Below are positions 9,003 to 17,200 of a stretch of DNA of 64,000 nucleotides, in pieces (position 1 is the first letter of the stretch; each line of letters starts with the position of its first letter). Under the pieces are notes generated by a model that ran no database searches, had not been told where the DNA came from, and saw only the letters and a program-made list of their open reading frames with translations. The DNA is from JAMHWF01 sp035911095 (GTDB lineage: Bacteria; Pseudomonadota; Gammaproteobacteria; Burkholderiales; Burkholderiaceae_C), in NCBI GenBank assembly GCA_035911095.1, contig JAMHWF010000044.1, positions 62,001 to 126,000 on the forward strand, read 5' to 3'. The position numbers were made by a program, and so were the translations under genes.

Positions 9003-10037
9003 ATGACAGCAGTCGTCAGAGCCATCGACGTCGGCTTCGGCTACACCAAGTTCACGGTCGGCGGGAGCGCCTCGGACATCCGCTGCGCCAGCTTCCCGTC
9101 ACTGGCCTGCCTCAGCACGCGTGACCCGTCGGCATCGCTGGGCGCGGAGCGCCGTCGGACCTTCGCGATCCCGATCAAGGGCGTCTTCTACGAGGTCGGC
9201 CCCGACGTGGTCCTCGCGGGCGACGGATTCCGCGCCACGCAGATCCACCACCGCTACATCGACACGCCCGAGTACCTGGCGCTGGCGCGTGGGGCCATGC
9301 GCTCGATGAAGGTGGAACACATCGACCTGCTCGTGGTCGGCCTGCCCGTGGCGACCTTCGCTGCCGACAAGGCCGCACTCGAGAAGCTGATGACCGGCCG
9401 GCACGACGTGGGAGGTGGCAAGACGGTCCAGGTGCGCAAGGCGCTGGCCATGGCCCAGCCGCACGGCGCGCTGATCGACTATGCGGACCAGCACGACCGC
9501 GTACTCGCGATGCAGGACGAACAAAGCCTGGTCATCGACCCCGGCTCGCGCACCTTCGACTGGCTGGTGGCGCGCGGCATGAAGCTGTCGCACAAGCGCA
9601 GCCATTCGGTCGACCGCGGGGTGGCCGACATCCTGAACCTCATCGCGGACGACGTGAGCGTGGAGATCGGCTCCACCTACACCGGCCTGGACAGCATCGA
9701 CCATGCGCTGCGGACCGGCAAGGCGTTGACCGTGTACCAGAAGACCTATCAGCTCTCGCGGATGAGGCCGATGGTCGAGAGCATCGCCCGCCAGGCCGTC
9801 GCGGCCATGATGCGGCGCATCGGGCCCGCCTACGACGTGCGCAACGTGATCCTGGTCGGCGGTGGCGCCTTCCTGTTTCGCAAGGCGGTCAAGCAGGCGT
9901 TCGCGTCGAATGAGGTGTTGGAAGTCAAGGAGCCGATGTTCGCGAACGTGCGCGGGTACCAGATCGCAGGCTCCAACTATGTGGCTGCGGCAACGCAGGG
10001 GGCAGGCGTTGTGGCGGCGGAAGGGGGCAGGGCATGA
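9003..10037 (+). CDS. ParM/StbA-like actin homologue (PRTRC protein D type)
   Basis: 344 residues, the length of plasmid segregation actins. The actin-fold nucleotide-binding signatures are present: DVGFGYTKF at about 9-17 (phosphate 1), VIDPGSRTFDWLV at about 177 (phosphate 2) and VILVGGGAFLF at about 283 (adenosine loop). The opening, with RAIDVGFGYTKF and then CASFPSL, resembles my memory of PRTRC-system protein D. Role by family: filament formation that pushes element copies apart. The ATG is preceded by GGAGG; the sequence TGGAG-GAA-CTCCA (8991-9003) can fold and cover both SD and start. The next gene overlaps it by 4 bp (ATGA). Confidence 0.8.
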   Translation: MTAVVRAIDVGFGYTKFTVGGSASDIRCASFPSLACLSTRDPSASLGAERRRTFAIPIKGVFYEVGPDVVLAGDGFRATQIHHRYIDTPEYLALARGAMRSMKVEHIDLLVVGLPVATFAADKAALEKLMTGRHDVGGGKTVQVRKALAMAQPHGALIDYADQHDRVLAMQDEQSLVIDPGSRTFDWLVARGMKLSHKRSHSVDRGVADILNLIADDVSVEIGSTYTGLDSIDHALRTGKALTVYQKTYQLSRMRPMVESIARQAVAAMMRRIGPAYDVRNVILVGGGAFLFRKAVKQAFASNEVLEVKEPMFANVRGYQIAGSNYVAAATQGAGVVAAEGGRA

Positions 10038-10339
10038 GTGCCGTCGACACGAAGCAGGATCAGAGCGTCAGGCTGCTCTTCGAGTTGTCGCGCGACGACA
10101 ACCCACGGCTGTTCGACGACCTGATGCGATTCAACAAGGGACCGAAGCGGGTCAACCGGCTGCGGTTCCTCGCCCACGAAGGCCTGCTGGCACAGCAGTG
10201 GCTTCTTGGCATGCCCGTTCAGTTGCCGGCGCTGACGGCGGCCGCGCCAAAGGCGGCGCCGCAGGTCGGCGTGGACCCAGCCGTGGCGCGGCAGACCAGC
10301 CAGGCGTTCGAGGTCAGCAGCGGCGGTGCGGAGGAGTGA
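10034..10339 (+). CDS. Small plasmid-stability partner protein (StbB-like position)
   Basis: A 101-residue soluble protein with a basic-acidic helical N-terminal half (VRLLFELSRDDNPRLFDDLMRF) and an Ala/Pro/Gln-rich tail from about 60. Its ATG overlaps the ParM-like stop (ATGA) and its own stop overlaps the next start (TGATG), so translation is coupled. Position immediately after a ParM/StbA actin is that of the DNA-binding adaptor StbB/ParR in plasmids. I see no sequence motif that proves this, so the function is inferred from context only. Confidence 0.55.
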   Translation: MSAVDTKQDQSVRLLFELSRDDNPRLFDDLMRFNKGPKRVNRLRFLAHEGLLAQQWLLGMPVQLPALTAAAPKAAPQVGVDPAVARQTSQAFEVSSGGAEE

Positions 10340-10794
10340 TGGGACGCCGGCGCAAGAAGAAGGGGGCCGTCAGCGCCTCGGCGCTCGTGCAGATGGGTGT
10401 CTGCGAGCGGCTGGTCGTGTTCGAACACCATGAGGGAAAACGGCCGACACCCGCGCAGCGGGTGGCCCTGGAGCGCGGGCTGCGGGCGCATCGGCAGTTC
10501 GCGTCCGAGAGCGCATTGGAAGCAGCGCGGAAAGGACGCTGCTTCATTGCCACGCACGTCTTTGGGGAAGGGCCGGAGACACAAGTCCTGCGGTGTTTTC
10601 GCGATCGATTCCTGCGGCCCGCGCGTACCGGTCGGTACCTGATCCTGGCCTACTACCAACTGGCACCGCCCGTGTACCGGGCGATGAAAAGGTGGCCAGC
10701 GACGCGGCCCGCGGCGAGGGCAGCTCTCAGGCCCCTGGTTTGGCTCGCCACGCATCTTCTTGCCGATCCGGAGACAAGCCATGTCGGCCGCTGA
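10339..10794 (+). CDS. CFI-box protein with Cas4-like N-terminal Cys/His half
   Basis: 151 residues. After a basic N-terminus (RRRKKKG) the region 12-53 (S-A-S-A-L...C22-E-R...G-L-R-A-H51) matches the pattern that opens Cas4/RecB-like nucleases: Ser-x-Ser-x-Leu, a first cluster Cys followed by x-Arg, and a motif I His after a Gly. A CFI box follows (CFIATHVFG at 68-76), with a hydrophobic C-terminal half (97-140) rich in Tyr/Leu. It has no catalytic D...ExK of its own; those are in the next gene, which it overlaps by 14 bp. It may therefore supply the N-terminal half of a two-subunit Fe-S nuclease. The CFI box is visible; the split-nuclease reading is inference. Confidence 0.6.
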   Translation: MGRRRKKKGAVSASALVQMGVCERLVVFEHHEGKRPTPAQRVALERGLRAHRQFASESALEAARKGRCFIATHVFGEGPETQVLRCFRDRFLRPARTGRYLILAYYQLAPPVYRAMKRWPATRPAARAALRPLVWLATHLLADPETSHVGR

Positions 10795-11359
10795 GCTCTG
10801 GCTTCTCGTCGCCGGCTGCGCGGCCTGCATGACGGCGGTCTGGGTGATTCGGGTTGTTCGCGAGCGCGCAGCGGCAGCACGTGAATGGATGCCCGGGGAG
10901 TTGAAGAACCACAGGCTCGCCTACTCGGAGAGGACGTTTAGGTCTGGCGGCGACAAACAGGTGGTCGCCCGCGTGGATCGCGCGTACCGCGGGCGCAACG
11001 GGTTGGTCACGCTGGTCGAACTGAAGACACGACGAACCGATCGCGCGTATCTGTCGGACGTCATAGAACTGTCTGCGCAGCGCATTGCACTGGCGGGTGA
11101 AACCGGGGAGCCGGTCGATCGCATCGGATGGGTTGTCGTGGAATCGGGAACATTGCGAACGGCCCATCGCGTCACTCTGATGTCGGCGCAGGCCGTTTGG
11201 GACCTTGCCTCGAGGCGCGAGGCGCTTCTGGCGGGCGCAGAACTGGCAAGCTACCCGCGTACGAGCGCGGTTTGCACATCGTGCGCCTACCGGGGCCGAT
11301 GCCGCCTGCGCAGTCATCCTCATGACTTGGCCGAAGTAGCCTCCCGTCCTCAGCGCTAG
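10781..11359 (+). CDS. Membrane-anchored PD-(D/E)XK nuclease with C-terminal CxxC-x5-C
   Basis: 192 residues. A single N-terminal membrane segment (about 6-25) is followed by a PD-(D/E)XK core: D66 (ARVDRAY), E80-x-K82 (VELKTRR), Q100 (SAQRIAL, the QxxxY-like motif position), and a terminal cysteine set C165-x2-C168-x5-C174 as in Cas4/AddB-type Fe-S nucleases. The N-terminal fourth cysteine and motif I His expected for Cas4 are not in this protein outside the membrane helix (only C13 and C16 lie there). Equivalent residues occur in the preceding gene. The ATG at 10781 has GGAGA upstream and overlaps the preceding gene by 14 bp; a TTG 21 nt earlier is less likely. Last gene of the partition operon and of the element in this window. 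Confidence 0.7.
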   Translation: MSAAELWLLVAGCAACMTAVWVIRVVRERAAAAREWMPGELKNHRLAYSERTFRSGGDKQVVARVDRAYRGRNGLVTLVELKTRRTDRAYLSDVIELSAQRIALAGETGEPVDRIGWVVVESGTLRTAHRVTLMSAQAVWDLASRREALLAGAELASYPRTSAVCTSCAYRGRCRLRSHPHDLAEVASRPQR

Positions 11360-11364
11360 CAGCG

Positions 11365-11405
11365 AGCACGTGCTAAATTCTTAGCTCCCAAGGTACGACT
11401 TGGGA
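11365..11405. repeat. Palindrome and inverted repeat just after the nuclease gene
   Basis: A perfect palindrome AGCACGTGCT (11365-11374) is followed 11 nt later by TCCCAAG-(6 nt)-CTTGGGA (11386-11405). The surrounding bases are unusually AT-rich for this window. It could be the operon's terminator or part of the element end or attachment region. Confidence 0.4.
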
Positions 11406-11564
11406 TGCACTGGGCCGATGCGAGCCTGTCCTCTAGAACTGGGAAACGCCCGGGAAATGGGAAAGCTGGCTTGCGAGGAGATCGTTACGCGACAAGGGCT
11501 TAGACGCGGTTTCCATGTGTTGATCGACCAGATGGACTGAGACCCTTCGGCTCGACGAACGAAG

Positions 11565-11585
11565 ACGGCGCCTCAGAGGCGCCGT
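11565..11585. terminator. Bidirectional hairpin terminator candidate
   Basis: A 21-bp perfect hairpin with arms ACGGCGCCTC and GAGGCGCCGT around one central base. It lies 20 bp beyond the stop of the leftward multicopper oxidase gene and downstream of the rightward nuclease operon. The plus-strand side ends in GTTT; T-runs are short on both sides. Confidence 0.6.
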
Positions 11586-11605
11586 TTCCCGTTGGGCCGC
11601 CCGCT

Positions 11606-13408
11606 TCAGCGCTGCAGCCGGATCGGCAGCATCATGTCGTGATCCTCGTGATCGAGGATGTGGCAGTGCCAGACATAGCCGCCGACCTGCCCGTGGTGGT
11701 CGTGGTCGCTGTGCACGTGCTCACCACCGGCCGGGTCGTGGACGACGAGCGAGCCGGCCTCGAAGCGCTGGTCCGGGTCGAAGCCGAGCAGGTCCGCGCT
11801 GGGCCAGGTGACGGTGAAACGGGTCACGGAGAAGGCCCGGGCGATGATCACGTCCTTCGGTGAATCCTCGTAGCCCGCGGCGCGGTCGGTCGAGCCGTAG
11901 AGGAAAGGGTCCGGGTTCGGCCGCCAGGGCCGGCCGGGGCGCGGCGGCGGGTTGAAGAGCTCGTAGAACACGCCGTTGAAGCGCCGCCGGTGCACCAGCC
12001 GCATGCTGGACGCCATGTGGACGTGGATCGGGTGCTCGTCGGCCGTGGTGTTGACCACGTCCCACTGCTCGGTCGTGCCGCACTTGCCGATGTCGACGTA
12101 GGTCGTGTCGAAGCCGACGTTGTTCTGCAGCATCTTGATCGGCGGAAAGATCCGTTCCAGGTCGATCACCTGGCGCAGCGTCATGATCCGTCGCAGCGTC
12201 GGGCTCGGCGCCGGCGGGATGACCGGGGGCTGGTTCGGCCCGCCGCGCAGCCGCTCGGGGATCCGCGTGACCGGGCCGAGCGCGCTGGTGACGTCGAAGG
12301 CCATGACCTGCGGCACGACCATCGCGCCGATCACCAGGTCGACCAGCGGCGGCAGCTCGGTGTTGCGCAGCTCGATGCGCGTGCCGGGCGCGACGTTGCG
12401 GAAGTCGATCAGCACGTCGTAGCGCTCGGAGGGCGCGATCTTCAGCTCGCTGACGCGGATCGGCGCGTTGAGCAGGCCGTGGTCGCTGCCGATCACGTAC
12501 ATCGGCGCCTGGCCGCGCAGCGTCAGGTTGTAGCTGCGCGCCGAGCTCGAGTTGAGGACGCGGAAGCGATAGACGCCGCGCGCGACGCTCAGCCGCGGCC
12601 AGACGATGCCGTTGACGACGACGCGGTCGCCGACCCAGGTGCCCGACCAGCGATTGGCCGCGGCCAGCGGCGTGTAGCGGTAGGTGAGGCGCCCGTTGGC
12701 GTCGAACATGCGGTCCTGGATCTGCAGCGGGATCTCGAACTCGCCGGCCGGGAGGCCCAGAGGGTTGCCCGGCTCACCGGTGTCGTAGGCGTCGCGCACC
12801 AGGTACTGGGACGAGAGGCCGGCCGCGACATTGAGCCGCGTCATGCCTGCCGAGTGGTCGTGGAACCAGAAGTGGCGCGCGCTCTCCTTGTTCTCGTAGT
12901 GGTAGCTGCGCATCGCGCCGCGGCGCCAGGTGTCGAACGGGTGGCCGTCCTGCTGCGGCTGGCTCAGGTGCCCGTGCAGGTGGACATTGGCCCGTGGCGC
13001 GGTGATGTCGTCGGCCGACATGTGGTGCAGCGTGGTGTCGACGTTCGCTGCCAGCGCGTGTCTGCCGAGGCGGTTCGGGAAGCTGAGGTCGAGCGGCTGC
13101 CCCTGATAGGCCTGGACCGTCGGGCCGTGGTAGCTCTGTCCACCGTAGCCCCAGGTGACGCTCGTCGGGTAGCTGCTGTGGAAGCGGTGCGTGGCCTCGG
13201 CCATCGCCAGCTCCTGGTTGCCGCTGCGCAGCGGTGGGACCACCAGCTCGTCGCGGTAAGGGGTCACGGCCGGTGAATGGAACACCGTGATGGCCGCCCG
13301 TGCCTCTCGCGGCATCAGCAGGCCTGGTGCGCCCACCAAAGGCACTGCCGCCAGCCCGCTCCCTGCGCCCTTGATGAAGCGGCGTCGACTCGATTCCCAT
13401 GTACTCAT
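11606..13408 (-). CDS. Tat-exported multicopper oxidase (CotA/bilirubin-oxidase-like)
   Basis: 600 residues. The start at 13408 puts a twin-arginine signal (SSRRRFIKGAG, residues 6-16, then a hydrophobic stretch to about 38) at the N-terminus and has GAGGGA upstream; the longer in-frame start at 13546 would bury the signal. Copper ligands in order: HLHGHL at about 141-146, HFWFHDH at about 178-184, HPIHVH at about 458-463, and HCHILDHEDHDMM near the C-terminus with the T1 Cys and axial Met. The C-terminal motif is that of CotA, bilirubin oxidase and phenoxazinone-synthase-like enzymes. It is expected to work in the periplasm, oxidising phenolics or metal ions (Cu, Mn) with reduction of O2 to water; the substrate cannot be told. 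Divergent from the small membrane gene at 13680. Confidence 0.9.
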   Translation of the reverse strand: MSTWESSRRRFIKGAGSGLAAVPLVGAPGLLMPREARAAITVFHSPAVTPYRDELVVPPLRSGNQELAMAEATHRFHSSYPTSVTWGYGGQSYHGPTVQAYQGQPLDLSFPNRLGRHALAANVDTTLHHMSADDITAPRANVHLHGHLSQPQQDGHPFDTWRRGAMRSYHYENKESARHFWFHDHSAGMTRLNVAAGLSSQYLVRDAYDTGEPGNPLGLPAGEFEIPLQIQDRMFDANGRLTYRYTPLAAANRWSGTWVGDRVVVNGIVWPRLSVARGVYRFRVLNSSSARSYNLTLRGQAPMYVIGSDHGLLNAPIRVSELKIAPSERYDVLIDFRNVAPGTRIELRNTELPPLVDLVIGAMVVPQVMAFDVTSALGPVTRIPERLRGGPNQPPVIPPAPSPTLRRIMTLRQVIDLERIFPPIKMLQNNVGFDTTYVDIGKCGTTEQWDVVNTTADEHPIHVHMASSMRLVHRRRFNGVFYELFNPPPRPGRPWRPNPDPFLYGSTDRAAGYEDSPKDVIIARAFSVTRFTVTWPSADLLGFDPDQRFEAGSLVVHDPAGGEHVHSDHDHHGQVGGYVWHCHILDHEDHDMMLPIRLQR

Positions 13409-13679
13409 CGCTGTCCCTCTAGTTGGTTGGTGTGTCTCGGGAGCGGCGGAGTGTGTCGCGCACCATCCCGCCTGAACAGGCGCCTGAAAGGTGGAACGGC
13501 GGCCGCTCGTGCGCCCGTCGGGCCTTGCGACTGCAGCGATGCGCACGTCGACCGGGTCGCGCCTTAAGCCTCGGTCAACACTCGGTCGTTAGGCTGCGCG
13601 ACTCGTGGTCCTCAGCTGGCCGCAACGAGGACCATCGCGGGGTGCGCGACGACCCTGCACAAGGCAGGACAACACTCCG

Positions 13680-14048
13680 ATGCCGCATTCCGTCTTCTCG
13701 CAGGCCAGCTTCTGGCTGATGCTGCTGCTCTCGCTGCTGCCGCCGTTCGCGATCTACGGCGGCCTGCTGGTCAGGCGCGCGATCTCGCCGAAGACGGTGG
13801 CCCTGCTCGGCCTGCTGCTGGTGCTCATCGCCGGTGTCGACGTCTTCCTGTTGCAGGCGCTGTCGGCGGCGGCCAGGGCCTCGCCTTCGCTGGCGGACGA
13901 CGCGGTCTTCACCTCCGAGCTCTCGGTGGCTCTCTACCTGTTCCCGGCGACCTTCGGCGGCATCGGCGTCAACATGATCTCGCACGTGCTGCTGCGCCAT
14001 CTCGCCGAGGCCGAACGGCGCTTCGGGGGGCAGGGCGGGGACCGTTGA
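13680..14048 (+). CDS. Hypothetical 3-TM inner-membrane protein
   Basis: 122 residues with three hydrophobic segments at about 8-28, 40-60 and 85-108 and a charged C-terminus. No family recognised. The chosen ATG starts directly before the first membrane segment; an upstream in-frame start at 13605 would add 25 polar Arg-rich residues and is less likely. It faces the multicopper oxidase across a 271-bp divergent region and lies 190 bp before the giant helicase gene. Confidence 0.55.
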   Translation: MPHSVFSQASFWLMLLLSLLPPFAIYGGLLVRRAISPKTVALLGLLLVLIAGVDVFLLQALSAAARASPSLADDAVFTSELSVALYLFPATFGGIGVNMISHVLLRHLAEAERRFGGQGGDR

Positions 14049-14238
14049 GGCGCTGGGTGACGATCGCCCGACGGCCGGCAGAGGGCTCGGGCGAGAGGTC
14101 AGACGAGGTCTGACGGGCGCGGTGCCGGGGGCCTGAGCGGACAGGTGCTCGCGGCGAGCGTGACCGAATGCAAGCCGCTGCGGCGACGGGCAGGGGCGAA
14201 CGTCGGGCCGCCGCCGTCCCTCGGCGATCATCGACCCG

Positions 14239-17200
14239 GTGAGCCCAGACGCCGTGCCCCAGGCCCGCGACGACGCCTTCGTCGCCGGCTGTGTCGCGCT
14301 CGACCTGGAGGTCGGCCTGCGCGACGGGCGCATCCACCATCTTGCTGCCGTGCGTGGCGACGACGGGCGCGCCTTCATCCATCGCGGTGGGGCAGGGCTC
14401 GCCGCGGCGCTGGAACGCCTCGATGCGTTCTGCGCCGGCGCCCGGCGGCTCGCAGGGCACAACCTGCAGGCCTTTGATGCGCCACAGCTGCAGGCGCTGG
14501 AGCCCGGACTGCGCCTGCTCGGGCTGCCGCGGGTCGACACGCTGCAACTGAACCCGCTCGCCTTTCCGCGCCACCCCTACCACCGGCTGGTCAAGCATTA
14601 CCAGGATGGCGCCCTGGTGCGCAGCACGCGCAACGATCCCGAGCTGGACTCGCGGCTCTGCCTGCAACTGCTCGGCGAGCAGCGCAGGGCGCTGCGCACG
14701 GCTGCGCCCGAACTGCTCTCGGCGTGGCACGGGCTGCTGGCCGCGAGCCCGCGCGATACCGGTCTCGCACAGTGCCTCGGCGAGCTGCGTGGCGGGGCGG
14801 CACCCGATGCGCAGGCCTTCGCGCGAGCCGTCACTGCTTGCGCCAGCGACCGCGCCTGCGCAGCCGCGGTGCGCGAGCTGGCGCGTGGGCCGGACGCGGC
14901 GTCGACGACGGCGGGTCCGCCTGCCGACGGTCATGGCAGCGACGCGGGCACCTCGGGGCGGATCGCGCCGATCGATCCCTGGCCCGCCGCCTACGCACTG
15001 GCCTGGCTCTCGGTCGCCGGCGGCAACTCGGTGCTGCCACCCTGGGTGCTGCACCAGCATCCGGGCACGCGCGCGCTGATCTCGCGCCTGCGCAACCGGC
15101 CCTGCCACGACGCGGGCTGCCGCTGGTGCCGCGAACGCCACGACAGCGGCGCCGAGCTGCGCCGCTGGTTCCGCCTCGATGCCTTCCGCCCCGAGCCGCG
15201 CGGTGCCGACGGCCGGCCGCTGCAGCAGGCGATCGTCGAGGCCACGCAGTGCGGCGAGCCGGTGCTCGGCATCCTGCCGACCGGCACCGGCAAGTCGGTC
15301 TGCTACCAGCTGCCGGCGCTCTCGCGCTACGACCGCACCGGCGCGCTGACGGTCGTGATCTCGCCGCTGGTGGCACTGATGGCCGACCAGGTGCAGGGCA
15401 TGGAAGCGCGCGGCATCGGCTGCGCGGCAGCGCTGAACGGCCTGCTGTCGCTGCCCGAGCGCGCCGACGTGCTCGAGCGCGTGCGCCTGGGCGACATCGG
15501 CATCCTGCTCGTTTCGCCCGAGCAGCTGCGCGGCCGCGCGCTGCGCAGCGTGCTCGCGCAGCGGGACATCGGCGCCTGGGTGCTCGACGAGGCGCACTGC
15601 CTGAGCAAGTGGGGCCAGGACTTCAGGCCCGACTACCGCTATGTCGGCCGCTACATCCGCGAGCGCAGCGGGCCCGTACTCGACGACTGCCCGGTGCTGT
15701 GCCTGACCGCGACGGCCAAGCCCGACGTGATCGACGACATCGCCGGCTACTTCGAGCGCCAGCTCGGCCTGCGGCTGACGGTGCTGGACGGCGGCTCGAC
15801 GCGAGACAACCTGGCCTTCGAGGTCGTGCCGACCAAGCCCGAGCTGCGCTTCGCGCACACGCTGTCGGTGCTGCGTGCCGACCTGCCGCCGGAGCAGCCC
15901 GGCGGAGCGATCGTCTACTGCGCTTCGCGGCGTGGCACCGAGCAGCTCGCGCAGTTCCTGCGCGAGCACGACCTGGCGGCAGGCCACTTCCACGCCGGGC
16001 TGTCGCCGGAGGCGAAGAAGACGACGCAGCAGCGCTTCCTGGCCGGCGAGCTGCGCGTGATCGTCGCCACCAATGCCTTCGGCATGGGCATCGACAAGCC
16101 GGACGTGCGCCTGGTCGTGCACGCCGACGTGCCGGGCTCGCTCGAGAACTACCTGCAGGAGGCCGGCCGCGCCGGGCGCGACCGACAGGCGGCGCGCTGC
16201 GTGCTGCTCTACGCGCCGGGCGATGCCGAGCGCCAGTTCGGCCTGTCGGCGCGGTCTCGCCTGACGCGGCGCGAGATCCATGCGGTGCTGCGCGCGCTGC
16301 GCCGGCTCGACCGCCGCAAGCGGGGGGAAGGCGAGATCGTCGCCACGCCGGGCGAGATCCTGCTCGAGGAGGAGGAGGGCGAGTTCGAGCGCGACAACGC
16401 GACCGACGACACCCGCGTGCGCACCGCGATCGCCTGGCTCGAGGAGGCGGCACTGCTGACGCGCGAGGAGAACGTGGTCAGCGTCTTCCCCTCGTCGCTG
16501 CAGGTGGCGTCGCTCGACGAGGCGCGAGCCCGGCTCGCCACCGCCGAGGTCGACGAGGACCGGCGGCGCCAGCTGCTCGTGCTGGTGCGGGAGCTGCTGA
16601 TGGCCGATGCCGACCGCGGCCTCAGCACCGACGAGCTGATGCTCGCGACGCGGCTCGACGGGCGCGGCGTGCAGCGGGCGCTCGCCGACCTCGAGCAGCT
16701 CGGCGTCGCGCGCAACGACACCGCACTCACCGCCTTCGTGCACGCCGGCGTGGAGCGCTCGTCGACGCGGCGTCTCGCCGAAGCGCAGGCCCTGGAGCTC
16801 GCGCTGATCGACGCGATGCGCGAGCACGACCCCGACCTCGGGCAGGGCGGCACCTCGGTGCTGCAACTGCGCCATGCGAGCCAGCGCCTGAAGGACGCCG
16901 GCCATCCGAATGCGCTGCCCGAGACCCTGTGGCGCCTGCTGCGCAGCCTGGCCGCCGACGGACGCGGCGAGGAGGGCTCGCGCGCCAGCCTCGACCTGCG
17001 CCGGCTCGACGCCGAATCCGTTCGCGTCGTGCTGCAGCGCAAGTGGGCCGACCTGAAGCGCACGGCCGGGATGCGCCATGCCGCGGCGCAGCGCCTGCTC
17101 GAGCACCTGCTCGCCCGCCTGCCGGACGGTGCCCGCGGCGTCGACCTGCTGGCACGGACGACGGTCGGCGGGCTGGCGGGCGCGATGCGCGGCGACCTCG

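Noticed and set aside
11360..11605. tRNA or tmRNA as integration target
   Set aside because: No cloverleaf, no TpsiC-like sequence and no CCA end was found in the gap.
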